Counted from the stretch's first letter, positions 10,995-22,458 are shown. The stretch is 64,000 nucleotides of DNA from Gautieria morchelliformis (GCA_015179125.1 WHVA01000024.1:186001-250000); one strand, 5' to 3'. The notes: a model not told the origin generated them from the sequence alone. Program-made: numbers and translations.

Positions 10995-12110
10995 TCGTTG
11001 TCAGTATTGACTGCCGTCCTTCATCTCGACTTCGTCCAATTCCCCTACTACTAGCTGACCGCCTGTCCTCAGCAGCCCGTACATTTCGTTTTTCACATTC
11101 TTTCTCCATATTTCCGTTGTAGGTTCACGACATCCAAACTATTTGACACGTCGACTATTTTTCTGCGAGGTCCGGAATCACCGTGTGTACGTACGCTCCA
11201 AGTACCATCCACTCGAACGGTTGATTTTACGCATGGGTGTTTCATAACTTGACAGGTCTTTCCCTGGCTTGTCGTTTCCAGTCATCGTGACTGCCTTTAC
11301 GCTCCTCATAGCACAATGTACGTCACTACCGGCTCAACTCCGGTCATGCCTCCACTTCACACCCTATACTCACAACTTGTGCAGCCTGGGTCTCAGTGGT
11401 GTTCTATCGGAATTATCTTGCTCGACAGAGACGACGGACATATGGTAGTCGCAAAAGCACAAGGCCGTTGACCGAGCTGTCCTTAGTAGACATACAGCTC
11501 CTCCTCCGAATGGTTGCATACACTGTGTTTGAGATTGTGGTCATGGTGTGAGTGATGGCTAGGATCTTTCTGTGCTCCCGCTTTGCCAGTGAATGTATGA
11601 GAAAATGAGCGCCTCCGCATTTTTCCGACCTATTCTCCCTCCCTTCATATGACTGCGGCTTATCTACGTGTTCCCTGCATCTAGAGCGTCCATCAGTGCT
11701 ATTTTCAAGCCAGGGATGGATGCGGGGACTCTCCTATTAGCCACTCATGAGTCTTATGCTGTTCTGCATCTTGCCGTTCTACGTCTGATCAGTTTTGTCA
11801 TCATTCACATGGCGCCAATTGCTGTCTTTCTCATATTTTCCACTTCACGGGTGCGTTCACACATGTTGTGTGGCTTGTATCATCCTAGCATTTAAGGGAA
11901 TTCACTTTAACAGGGTATATTCCAATCCTGGTTCCCTTGTTTCTTTCGCAATCATTCCGAGCCAGCACTGGATCCATATACAACGTATGACGACAAGATG
12001 CCACATGCCGTGTCGCGTATCTCCCGATTCAGCAAACTCTTCTACCTCCGCCACTTGCCAAGATAAAAGGTTCTTGGGTGGATAGAGAAATCTCAGGCTC
12101 CGGGAACTTT
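10995..12110 (+). pseudogene. 5'-truncated multi-span membrane protein, copy B
   Basis: Plus-strand counterpart of copy A in the right arm. The same blocks are present: a VVGSRHP segment near 11120, the arginine-rich loop with YGSRKSTRPLTELS and the following span near 11430-11550, and MFPASRASISAIFKPGMDAG at 11668. In the last hydrophobic block it reads HLAVLRLISFVIIHMAPIAVF, closer to the longer copy at 19330-20851 than to copy A. The first exon is again missing, replaced by the barwin-gene promoter region, so both arms inherited the same truncation. Confidence 0.6.
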
Positions 12111-12159
12111 TTCATCAATTACCAGTACCATTTTGAGTACAGCACTCGCGAAGCATCTG

Positions 12160-12669
12160 GCGCGTACCCACAGTTATGGGGCTGATTGAGGCATACCTTG
12201 ACCCTGGGAGGGCAGAACGCCGCAACGCACCGCTGAGTCACCGCACGAACTTCATACTTATCTCATCATCAAAAATGTGCCTCCCAGGCCATAATGCTCA
12301 AAGGATCTTCTTTGCCAACCAGCTGAGACCGGGTTGTGCATGGCGCAATTAAGACTTACCACGCGACCGATGCGAATTTCCTCGTGCCGGCGTTAAGGAG
12401 GTTCAAAGCGCCAAGCTCGTCCGGGGATACCGATTCGGCCTGTGACTCTGATGTAGCGATATACTCATAGAAACCCCATATAGAACCAGGGGGGTCGCCA
12501 GCGCGAAAAGGGAGCGAGGACAGGGAGGGAATTCGACATCGTCGAAGGGAGCCCGGAGAGGCGGAAGCCATTACGTGATGGGTCCGAGTATGCGCCCAAT
12601 ATATGGTTCAATTTCAACGAAATGTCGCCCTAACCCGGGACAGCGATAACTTGTACAGGTGAGTAGCCA
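12160..12669. other. No gene recognised
   Basis: A 71-codon minus-strand frame (12356-12571) exists but has no motif I recognise. The rest holds nothing visible. Confidence 0.35.
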
Positions 12670-13735
12670 TGCTTATGGTACAATGTCCGAGTGATCCTGT
12701 TCCACTTCTGGCTCGTATCCCCCCAGCCATCTGTATATCACCCTTGAAGCTCTGTCGCGACAATGAGGGTCTTCTGAAGCTGCACTGCACGCTGAGAGAC
12801 CAGCATCTGCGAGACCAAGAGACATGTCTTTCTTCATCAGCTGGACCTGTTCCCAGGTTTATGCAGGAACCTAAAATGAGGAAAACACATGCCTTGAATC
12901 CACCCTGATGATCGCGACTGGTTACCGCGTCAGGGCAGACGCCTGGTACCGGTTGACGGTGGAATTAACCCAGCTACTTCCCGAACCTGTGGCAAAGCAA
13001 TCCAAGAGCACTTTTGCATCCAGACCGCAACGCATACACACATTCATAGCCTCCGTCGTAGCCAGGGCAATGAAGCCAGAGAGATAGTTGTTCAACAGCT
13101 TTGCAGCTAGTCCAAGGCTAGGTCCGCCACATGGATTCACGGTAGAACCCATTGTCTGCTTGATGAGAGGGAAGGGTCGTCTGCTGCGGGGCGGCTCCTA
13201 CCATGAATGTGAAGCTTCCCTTCTCGGCTCCAGCTGTGCCGCCAGACACTGGGGCATTGTTAAAGCGAGGCGGACTGGAGGGATGTCAGGTAGCCACGGC
13301 CATTCCGACGTCTAATGACGACCCAGTCAGTGTCAATCGTGGATCTGAGGCAGCCGTGAGTAGGGTATCCGTAGCAGCATGCCTGTCTTGCCTGTCCAGG
13401 AAAAGCTTTCCCGATGTATCTGTAGCAAGGAGACCGGTTTCAGGAGTCAAATATCCAGCCTTTCATGGGCCCCTTCAGGTACGATGGTGATGACGCATTC
13501 CTGTGACAACTTTGAGCAAGTCGGACACATCTCAACCCGACAGTCAACTCACGGCCCGCGCCGCTACCCCCCTCGCACTCAAAGCTATGTGCCTCTACCC
13601 ACATCCCTCAGTTGCCTGCACAAACTGCTGCTCATAGATAGCCAGAGGAGTAGACGATGGAAGCTTCCGACGTAGCTGGACCCACCATCGGGAATCCCAT
13701 CGCACCTAGGGCAGTGTAACCCACATCAAATGCTT
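12670..13735 (-). pseudogene. 3-hydroxyisobutyrate dehydrogenase-like pseudogene
   Basis: Recognisable segments in gene order on the minus strand are: a Rossmann start with GYTALGAMGFPM (about 13720-13680), VITIVPEG (about 13490), PETGLLATDTSGKLFLD (about 13440-13390), PVSGGTAGAEKGSFTFMVG (about 13245-13190), GGPSLGLAAKLLNNYLSG with the conserved Lys and Asn, and FATGSGSSWVNST (13140-12950). After a probable intron, QLMKKDMSLGLADA lies near 12850. Intact members oxidise 3-hydroxyisobutyrate with NAD+ in mitochondrial valine breakdown, or act as related beta-hydroxyacid dehydrogenases. Here the blocks lie in shifted frames with stops between them (for example shortly after VITIVPEG), and the region between the nucleotide-binding site and VITIVPEG is eroded. 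No start codon can be assigned. Confidence 0.75.
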
Positions 13736-13989
13736 CCGCGACGTCCCGTCATGGTAATGAGGTGTTGGGATTGGAGCCGGCAAGCGTAGAACGCAAGGAT
13801 GTATCGGACGCACCGGAAATAGTGTAGTAACCACGGTCATGGATGACCGTGGCAGTATATTACTCGGACACGCCAGCTAAAGGCAAGTGAGAATGCGGTC
13901 ACCGCTGCGAAAGGCCGCCGGGGGAAACCCAGGCACGTGGAGGCACCTCCAACACCATGAAGAGCGACGTGGAGTGCTGGAAATGCGGA

Positions 13990-14675
13990 AAACGGTTGGC
14001 CAGCTGTTAATTGAAACAAGTATACAGATATGTCGCTATAGTGAAATCTGACGATCGGCGGGGAATCAGAATATATACCCTGCATCGAAAATCCATCCAC
14101 TAGTGGAAACGTTTATACTAAATAGCGCTCTGCATTCTGAGCCTTCCCCCACAGACCAGACATACGAACAAAAATTCTCTCTCTAGTTCTGCACACTTCC
14201 GAAACCCTTCGTACACCTGGCAGCAATAGGTGGCGACCCGCTTCTTATGTAGCACACCTTCGCCTCCTGGCATGCGGTTGATGTACACTACGACACAAGT
14301 TATTTACTATGAATGGTTTGGGGGCAGTGAAGACCAGGAGAGATACGTACATTAGTTGTACGCACGGACTGTCGACCTTGGTTCAGTGTCCATTTATCGA
14401 CGAGCTCAGGGTTTGCAAGGAAACCTAAAGATGTAGGTTCTAACCAGCATTATGCCATAGAAGAGATAGAACATACTTTCGGTCACCATGTGCCACCAAG
14501 TCGCATCTGTCACGGCTCACACATCAATCCATCACTTCAAAGTCGGAAAGATAATCAACACGTACTCAACGGCGCATCGGCAGGCCACGTGAAATTTCCG
14601 CCATATTCTTCGCGAGTGCTGTACTCAAAATGGTACCTGAATGAGTTTCCGGACGCTGAGATTTCACTAGCAGAG
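13990..14675 (+). repeat. Dispersed repeat unit, copy 3
   Basis: This carries the ordered blocks GTCGCTATA-GTGAAATCTGA, CTTCGTACACCTGG, CTTCGCCTCCTGGCATGCGG, CGACTGTCGACCTTGG, CGAGCTCAGGGTTTGCAAGG and CTTCGCGAGTGCTGTACTC. Its right end coincides with the point where the sphingomyelinase-like gene on the minus strand loses its C-terminus. Insertion of, or recombination at, this unit probably removed the end of that gene. Confidence 0.7.
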
Positions 14676-14689
14676 CAGAAAAGAGAGAG

Positions 14690-17600
14690 GGACTTACGCT
14701 GCGCCCACTTCAGTCTGGCTATCAAGCTCGGGGAATGCGCTGACGTTCGCGAACCATGTGTACGCTTCCATGACGCTATACGTAGGGCATGTCAGTGACA
14801 TGGTTCGAGTCATGCCTCAAATAGTAGACAAACTCGAATGTCTCAGAGTCGACTTCGTACATGCTGAACCCTGCAGGCGACATCCGTCATGCGTGAAAGC
14901 GTGAACACCAAAAGACACGTACCGGAGTTCAAGCCCGTAAGTGGTGTGACAGACCCCCCGACCCAGGTTGTAGTGAGCGCGTTTTGGGCATCCATGGTCG
15001 TGCCATTGTTCCTGTTCATAGTCGAGCAATCGGCCGCACAGAACCAACATTAATACTAAATAAAGAGATAGACGGCGCCGGGGAAAAAGAGGAAAGCAGA
15101 GACTCAAAATAAATAGTAGAACAAAGAGAGAGCTGTCGGAACGTCCATCCAATCATGCGTACTCACGCATAATATAAATAGCGAACCTCATCGTGAATGT
15201 GTCCCATAAACACATTCGCGATGACATGGGGAGAGAAACGGTCAATGATTTGGTAGAAGAGATTCGGTCCGTTAGGAGAGCGGCGGTGCCGTCCCAACCT
15301 GTTATAGGGTTTTATAGTGAGAGTTAGAGGGTGAGGGAGGGAGAATGGGTGAGGGAGGGGAGAATGGGTGTTGAAGGAACATGTGGTAATTAGCGTTGTG
15401 GTGTAAGGGATGCCGGTCAAAGGACTGAAAGAGGGAACGTGAATATAGCCAACGCACCTGGCAGCACGTGCCCCAAAATCCACACTCTCTGTCCACTATC
15501 CTCCGCTGCTTGCAGCTCATCCGTCACAAACCGCAACATGCCGCTCACGTCTGGGTTCGTGGTCTGTCATGTGACATCATTCTTTTGTTAGCAAGGAAAC
15601 GTTCAATGCTTGATCGTATGTATGTACGTTTATGAAACTATAGGCATATGTCATTATGCGTGTGGATGAAGGCGGGGAAACGTCTTACTTGAACCAGCTA
15701 CAAGCAATGAGCATGTGAGTTTGCGTTCCACAAATGATAAGCGGGTAGGGGGTGCGTACTTATCGTTGTACCAAAAGTCCGTGTTCATGCTGCAAGACGA
15801 GGATGTACGATTTACATAGAACAAAGGCCAACACGAGAACAGTTGCGACGCACGTGATGATTTTCAATCCTTGCGGGGTTACGGTTGAGTACGCAGAGTA
15901 TCTTCGTACGCACGCACGCCTTCAGCGACGGAACATGACGCAATATGACGGGAGTACTCACGTCGCCTTCGACACATTCGCGACTTCTTCGGATATCCAG
16001 CCTTCGGTCTGCCACAGGCTGAAGAATGCAGGGTCAGTGACAATGCGTCCTAAGGAAGGGTGGAAGACACTCGGCACGAGGGCCGGAGAGCAGAATAGCG
16101 CCGCAATTGAATCGCGGCTGTGCAAACAGGATTGGAAAATGCAATACCGACTCTGCCAGATGGCCATAATTCCATTCAAACTGATTCGCAAGCTGCTCCG
16201 GCTGAATGGAATGCGGCGCATCGAACGCCTGTGGCCACGTATCGTGATTGCCCTGTTATACCCAGAGCCTGTGTCAGCGACTTGCGTGGCACAGACGGAT
16301 ATTCGAGAGAAAATACGATGGTAACTGCCACGCACCATCGCAGCATAGACAGGCCCTCCCCCAAGATACGCCTTGAAGCCGCTGTACACTGCGCTTTCGA
16401 CATACTCGACGTAGGCGCGCGAGAGTTGATTGTCGTTGTCATGCGAGGTGAGATCACCTGTGAAAACAGTGAACGCTGGCGGCGTGGTCTTTGCCTTGGA
16501 CTGCCCATGACCAACGTCCGACGCGTTTGCGACACCTAATCCACTCTGAGTATGTGCATGTACCTCTTTTGTGTTGGTATAAGGAGTGCATACTACTCAC
16601 CGCTCCCTGTACCTGTCAGTGGCCCGATGGCATGGAGGACGGCCCCCGCCAGGTTCCACGGAGTGTCACAATCGTACGCCCCGAAGCGAGGTGCAGGGAG
16701 AGAGAACTGGCCGGGCGGGAGGGCGAAGCTGATATGGATTGCGTGAATATGCATGCGGACGAGAAGGCGTGGCAGAGGGGGTGTCTTTGCGAGGGAACAC
16801 TGTATACGTACTTTGAGCCTCCTGGGCGACAGCACAAGAAGTCGCTACAGTTAGCTTCTGCGCCAATAGTGTACCCTGTTAAGAATATAATTTAATGAAT
16901 GACAGTACACAGTGAGGATGCAAGAAGCGCACGCGGATCAATATGGCTACCACGCATACAGGATTCGTGTCAGTAAATGCCATGCACCAAAGTCATGCAA
17001 CATACAAATCCGACACATGCAAAACTCTTAAATTCTGTGCCTTTTTACTGCTAGCGGGAGCAGTTGCATTTGCTGGTTTTGGTTTTGCGAACCAAGTCGA
17101 GAGGACGGATGTGAGGTCAGTAGGCGCCGGCGTAGGACAGCTTTTGCGCAGCGGAATTACGGACTTCGCACAGATCCACTAATGTTGGATGATAAGACAA
17201 ATTTCATGACCCTTTAAGATAGCCGGGAGCAAGACACACCTGCCCATCGAGGCCTGCGACGTCTGCGTTCGCGAGAAGCTGTGTGGCGATTTGGCCGTCC
17301 GAGTTGGCGCTGAACTCCTGCTCGCAGCTCCCAAAGGCTATATTTGCGCGCGCACGTGCATGGGTCAGGTATCATCACTCGGAACGATGGGCAGATACTG
17401 ACCGCTGAATTTGACAAGGTTACACAGCTGGATGAGAAGCGGTGGAACCTCCCACGGCGCAGTGAGTGCCAAATTTTTGGCGACAAGCAAACTCGCTGTA
17501 CATTGTGCACAGGTACTGCCAAATGTGGTCGAATTGAGTACTTCGCTAATCTGGGCGAAGGCTGCTGCGCGAAGCGCGATTGAACCTGCTGTGGAATGGT

Positions 17601-18101
17601 TTGCCGTGGGAGGGGAGACGACGGTCGAGTTTGAGGGGTCGAGGATAGAAGGAGGGAGGACAACGGGATCGATGACGTTGGCTGTGGGGATTGTTTTGGG
17701 GTTTGTGAGGTTGAGGGGAAAAACCGTGTTGCCCTGAATGACGGATTAAGCTCCGGATCAAGGCATATGTTTGATGATAGACGAACCACTGGGTCTGTGA
17801 TGACTGGTTGTGGTTCTACGGAAGTCTGAGACGGACCAAAACCGGAGTAGAACACGTTGAGGAAGTCAGTCACGAAAAAAGGTTGGGCTGTAAAGTCGGC
17901 TGGGACGTCGAGCGACGCTGGCGGGGTCGCGAAGAAGACGGAACTTGATGAAGTTCGCGTCGGTCCCTTTGTGCTGGCAACATTGCTTTCTGCGGTCGCC
18001 GCTGCGCGCGCTGCAGAGACTGCGGCGAACGTAACAAGGGCGGTAGCGAGCCAGCTACAACGAGAGGCGTACTCAGCACACATCGCGCTGAAATTGGACA
18101 C
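14690..18101 (-). pseudogene. Acid sphingomyelinase-like phosphodiesterase, decayed
   Basis: This multi-exon minus-strand gene starts at 18101 with MSNFSAMCAEYASR and a signal peptide (SWLATALVTFAAVSAARA). A saposin-B-like cysteine-bearing region follows (17590-17230; STCAQCTASLL, IQLCN). The metallophosphoesterase domain then shows LRVLHVSD near 17025, EANCSDFLCCRPGGS near 16855, FGAYDCDTPW near 16675, FTVFTGDLTSHDND near 16465, GNHDTWPQAFDAPHS near 16275, LWQTEGWIS near 16010, KIIT then NTDFWYND near 15865-15770, VWILGHV near 15470, and VIANVFMGHIHD near 15210. Intact relatives hydrolyse sphingomyelin-like phosphodiesters outside the cell or in vacuoles. Damage: after HVSD the expected metal-binding His is not found and a stop follows in the simplest reading. 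One base appears lost near 15275 between WDGTA and LFYQIID. The C-terminal part ends at about 14690 beside a dispersed repeat, so about 100 residues are missing. Confidence 0.75.
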
Positions 18102-18126
18102 CTGGCAGGGCTTGGCGTAGTACCGG

Positions 18127-18136
18127 GTTTATATAG
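18127..18136 (-). promoter_or_regulatory. TATA box of sphingomyelinase-like gene
   Basis: ACTATATAAACC on the minus strand lies about 30 bp upstream of the start codon at 18101. Such a short leader is possible in fungi. The site supports the chosen start but is otherwise inferred. Confidence 0.4.
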
Positions 18137-18139
18137 TTT

Positions 18140-19139
18140 TGGCCATCGGCTATGAATATCAAGCACGTTGGACGATCCTCAGGTACGCACACATGCTCGC
18201 TTCATGTCCTCCACCCCGGCATGGGCGTTTACGGCATTTTTGTGAGAATCTGCTGCGCCCGACTTGGGAAGCCTTCTATCGACCCATAGAACTCTCCGCG
18301 TGGCAGCCGGCCGGTAAGAGGCAGGACTGAATCAGTGCGGAGCAGCGGAACTTGATTCACAATATATATCTGATAAACTTCGGCATGGCCGCATATCATG
18401 AATTGACTGGCTGTATTCCTTCCAGCTTCCATATCTACGCCTATTCTCGGTAATCTATTAGTATATCAAATCGTCTCTTACAGTAACCCCAAGACCTTGT
18501 AAGCTTCCCAAGTTTCATCCTGGCTCGTCCTGGAGCACTTACGACTCTACGAGGGCCCGATCATGATCATTCCCTTTTGTTTGATCATGTTCCTCGGCGT
18601 ACTCCCAGACCCAGCTCCTACTAAGTATCGCGGCCCGAGGCCTGAGCGTGCAAAGGCTCTGAAATGCAAACGCAATCCGACATACTTTTCGTCTTTTATT
18701 CACAAATTTCAAATAAGCTTCGTCAATGACTACAGTTTCTAGCACTTTACATTGATGGAATCAATTCTGTAAGCCAGTCCCATGGCAAACAATATGTTAT
18801 GTTACAACTCATGACCTCGAGTGATATTGTCCTGACGGCGCCCACAACATGTCCAAGAAATGGAATTGGGTACTATATATAATTCACCAGAGTCACCACA
18901 GCTTTATCCGCTGTCCACCTGGCGCTCGTAATGCGCGAATAGCATCGAGTGGTGATTCTGAAAGCGGGAGGAAGTTGATGCGAAGTTTAAACGTGAACTT
19001 CTTGATTACTCGCCTGGGCCGGAAGATCTCGATCCACCCACTACCGTCATTGTGCTCTGTGTCTGGTATTGATCCGGTGACTGGTTGACACGCGACTCTG
19101 CTGCAACCCCTTTCTCCAGATCCGCGCTCGCCTCCCGAT
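18140..19139. other. No gene recognised
   Basis: Only short frames without recognisable motifs. One minus-strand frame of 68 codons (18539-18745) cannot be assigned. Confidence 0.35.
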
Positions 19140-20300
19140 CAACCCAGGAAACTTTTGTCTTGGCAAGTGGCGGAGGTAGAAGACTTTGCTGACTATATCG
19201 GGAGATACCCGACACGTCATGTGGCATCTTGTCGTCATACGTTGTATGTGAATCCAGTGCAGGCCCGGAACGATTGCGAAAGAAACAAGGAAACCAGGCT
19301 TGGAATATATCCTGTTAAAGACAATTCCCTTAAATGCTAGGATGATACAAGCCACACAACATGTGTGAACCCACCCGTGAAGTGGAAAATATGAGAAAGA
19401 CAGCAATTGGGGCTATATGAATGATGACAAAACTGATTAGACGTAGAACGGCAAGATGCAGAACAGTGTAAGACTCACGAGTGGCTAATAGGAGAGTCCC
19501 CGCATTCAACTCTGGGTTGAAAATAGCACTGATGGACGCTCTAGATGCAGGGAACACGCAGATAAGCCGTAGTCATATGAAGGGAGGGAGAATAGATGAG
19601 AAAAACGTGGAGGCACCCATTTTCTCATACAGAGTCACCGGCAAAACATCAACACAGAAAGATCTTAGCCGTCACTCACACCATAACCACAATCTCAAAT
19701 ATAGTGTATGCAACCATTCGGATGAGGAGCTGTATATCTACTGAGGACAGCTCGCGCAACGGCCTTTTGCTTGTGCGACTACCATATGTGCGTCGTCTGC
19801 GTCGAGCAAGATAATTCCGATAGAACATCACTGAGACCCAGACTGCACAGGTTGTGAGTATATGGTGTGGAGTGGAGGGTGAGCCGGTAGTGACGTACAC
19901 TGTGCTATGAGCGTCAAGGCAGCCACGACGACTGTAAACGAAAAGACCGGAAATGACCTATCAAGTTACGAAACACCCTCGCGTAAAACCAACCGTTCGA
20001 GTGGATGGTAGCGGGAGCATACGTACAGATTGTGATTTAGGACCTCGCAGACAAATAGTCCACGTACCACATCGTCGGGATTTCGGGCGCCCACAACGGC
20101 AATATAGAGAGAGAATGTGAAAAAGGAAATGTACGGGCTGCTGAGGAGCTGCATGCGGTCAGGTTAGTGAAGGAATTGGATGCGGTCGAGATGCAGGACG
20201 GCTCTCAATACTGACAACGATCATACGTAGGTCTAGTGCGAATGGTCGTGGTATATGGGAGTGAATAATCTCGTGGAGGACAGTACCGGCCTGGAACGCA
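19140..20300. repeat. Segment shared with the palindrome arms
   Basis: This segment is homologous to 7000-8130 (same strand) and to 10960-12110 (opposite strand). Homology starts at ATCAACCCAGGAAAC and ends just after CTCGTGGAGGACAGTACC. Beyond that point this copy continues into the first exon of the membrane-protein gene, whereas the palindrome arms continue into the barwin-gene promoter. Confidence 0.8.
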
Positions 20301-20851
20301 CATATTAGTGCATAATGCATATTTGAAATGGATGACCCACATGTACCACCACTGCCAGATACGCCGTTGCGGCCCTGCAGCGCGATGTGACTTACACAGA
20401 CAATTGGTTGAGAAACAAGGGCTCACATGGGCGGCATCGCGCTGATCATGGACGCTTGAAATAGACACAGCATCGTGCTCGGTGTCTCATTGTACCTTCC
20501 GGTATAGAATCTACACAAACGTCACTCTCACTATCTTATACAACGTCAAATAGCATCTCACAAAAGTTCTGGTGGAATTGTAGCCAGCGTCCACACTATA
20601 CAAAGATTGATAACAGTCGGATTGCGGCGCGCAATGCGTTTGTGAAAAAGGAGCGTGGCGATGAGGATGGGCAGTGTCACCTGGCCTGCCAGCTGTAGCC
20701 CGATCCAGGCGGTGCGCATGCGCATGTTTTGTGCAGTCTGCGTTGGCGTTTCGGGGCTGGTGTCATTGGCAGCGAGTATCCCTCTCGCCATGTACGATGC
20801 ATCGGGATGAGAATAAGACTCTCGGTCAACGAGCAACGTGATAACGTCCAT
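19330..20851 (-). CDS. Putative multi-span membrane protein, longest copy
   Basis: The minus-strand gene probably starts at 20851 (MDVITLLVDRESY). Exon 1 carries one membrane span (WIGLQLAGQVTLPILIATLL) and the block PTVINLCIVWTLATIPPELL, followed by a GTGAGA donor near 20557. Further blocks are YLAVVVHV (about 20365), a span with SPYISFFTFSLYIAVVGARN and the extracellular-looking FVCEV and HPLERLVLREG (20154-19966), a span followed by a basic loop (YLARRRRRTYGSRTSKRP) and another span (LLIRMVAYTIFEIVVM) up to 19676, and a last hydrophobic pair (19557-19330). It resembles an uncharacterised agaricomycete seven-span group, perhaps G-protein-coupled-receptor-like. I cannot name the family with certainty. 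Exon joins between blocks are not resolved, so it could be a pseudogene. Confidence 0.5.
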
Positions 20852-21299
20852 CGCTTGCGAGGAGCCTGCGCACGTGAAAGCGAAAAGGAGAAGATGAAAT
20901 AATAAAGAGTACTGTGGGTGAGCTAAACCACTGAAGTGGCCATCCTGGCGATGTTGAGCGGGAGGAAACAGCAGCGTGTATCTAAACGCGCGAATGGCAA
21001 GCTGTCCACTTTTTCTAGAAATGAATCTGAACGGGAAGCTGATGCCATCCGTCTCCGACTGCGTAGCGTCTGCGTGAGATATCTGTAAATCTTAATCTTA
21101 CAGTACATAGCGTAAGTCGTGATGCCGATGGCTGTGTTCAAGTCAATTCTGTCACTCGACTGTGACAGCCGACTGATTGCCAATCTGCGGAAGCAAACGC
21201 TCGTACGTTCTCGTGACAACACGTTCTAGCAAGTATGTATATGTCGACCGACAGCTTATCACAAAGTGAGTTCTCTCCACTCATAGACACATAGCATGA
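20852..21299. other. No gene recognised
   Basis: Intergenic region between divergent genes: the membrane protein on the minus strand and the kinase pseudogene on the plus strand. A 99-codon minus-strand frame (20923-21222) has no recognisable motif. Confidence 0.35.
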
Positions 21300-22458
21300 C
21301 CTTTGGTATCCAGTCCTTCAAAAATATGGCCAAACATATCCTTCTTCCTCCGAGCCCGTGCTACTGACATTGGTTTGTACCGAAGGGACCAAGGACGAAT
21401 GCAAAGCATTTTCTGATTAGGAAGCTGATTGTCGCATCTATGATTCTGGGAAGAAGCTTACCCTGTTTTACCAAAGAAACCCCGACGATCCAAATGCCAT
21501 CGAGAACCGCCTTCTTGAGAGTGATATCATAGAAGGCGACGCCTGGGATGCACTCTATGATGTCCTACCAAGCATAACACATTTTTATCCCACCATTACC
21601 TGCATTACTCTCCACACAATCGACGGGAAAGCCACGACAACCGTCACCGAGGACACCGACGAAATACGACATTATCCTTCTGTTCCACAAAATCTCTCGC
21701 ACATACTTAAAGTCCCGATTACCGAGCTTGAAAATCTGAAGGATCTAAGCATCGATGTAGATTGTGTCCGCTGGCAAGGGCAGACTTACACATTTAAACG
21801 AACTGGAGAATACGTAGACGGTACTCTCCGTGAGCTCACTATTCTCGACAAGTTGTCTTTCTCGCCATCCATCATATCACTCGCGGCGATAATTGTCAAC
21901 GAAGACCAATTAATTCGTGGGTTTATCATGCCTTTCATGCTCCCTGGCGATGTCGAGAACATATTCTGCTCCATTGAAAACGATCGAGGACCGGTGGAAG
22001 ATTCCAGTGCCACGCCACTGTTTGACTGGTCGGTGAAGCACACCTGGGCACGCCAGATCTCTTGAGGTGTAGCTGATCTGCATAGTATTTCGGCCTACAA
22101 CGGAGATCTAAAGCTGCAAAATATTCTCCTTACACCGACAGGGGAAGCAAAACTCATTGACTTTCTGCCCATGGGAATCTCTGATCATTTCGTGGCACCT
22201 GAACTACTGGAAGCGAGCAAAAATTCTCACTGTGTGGCACTCGACTCTTTGTTCACGGGGCCCGCAGATGTATATTCCCTTGGTCTCGTGCTGTGGGCGA
22301 TTGCAGAAGAAAAGTACAGGGTGGAGCGCCCTCCTGTGTGGCGGAATAGTCGGATACCGCTGTGGTACATAGAACTCGTTGAGCGCTGTGTAGTGTTGGA
22401 CCCCGAGGCGAGACCGTCTATCCAGGAAATATGTTACTGTCTGGATCGGGAAACTTGA
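21300..22458 (+). pseudogene. Fungal protein-kinase-like pseudogene
   Basis: One reading frame runs from about 21316 to the stop at 22458 and is broken only by two in-frame stops, TAG at 21418-21420 and TGA at 22063-22065. The N-terminal half carries blocks typical of an agaricomycete kinase family, such as RNPDDPNAIENRLLES, EGDAWDALYD, VRWQGQTYTFKRTGEYVDGT and ELTILDKLS. The C-terminal half has the catalytic loop (NGDLKLQNILL, with Asn instead of the usual His before Gly-Asp), AKLIDFLP at the DFG position (Gly replaced by Leu), APELL, DVYSLGLVLW and DPEARPS. Such proteins would phosphorylate Ser/Thr or act as pseudokinases. The start codon is uncertain. Confidence 0.8.

Larger units (their letters stand above)
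6932..12156. repeat. Large inverted repeat (palindrome), arms about 2.5 kb
   Basis: The left arm, about 6932-9460, reappears as its reverse complement at about 9640-12156, leaving a single-copy centre of roughly 180 bp (about 9461-9639). Paired coordinates add up to about 19085 in the inner part and 19087-19092 in the outer part, so few indels separate the arms. Each arm holds, from outside to inside, a truncated membrane-protein gene, a promoter region with a TATA box, a barwin-like gene, and part of the dispersed repeat unit. The barwin-gene portion is almost identical between arms. The membrane-gene portion differs more. Confidence 0.9.
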
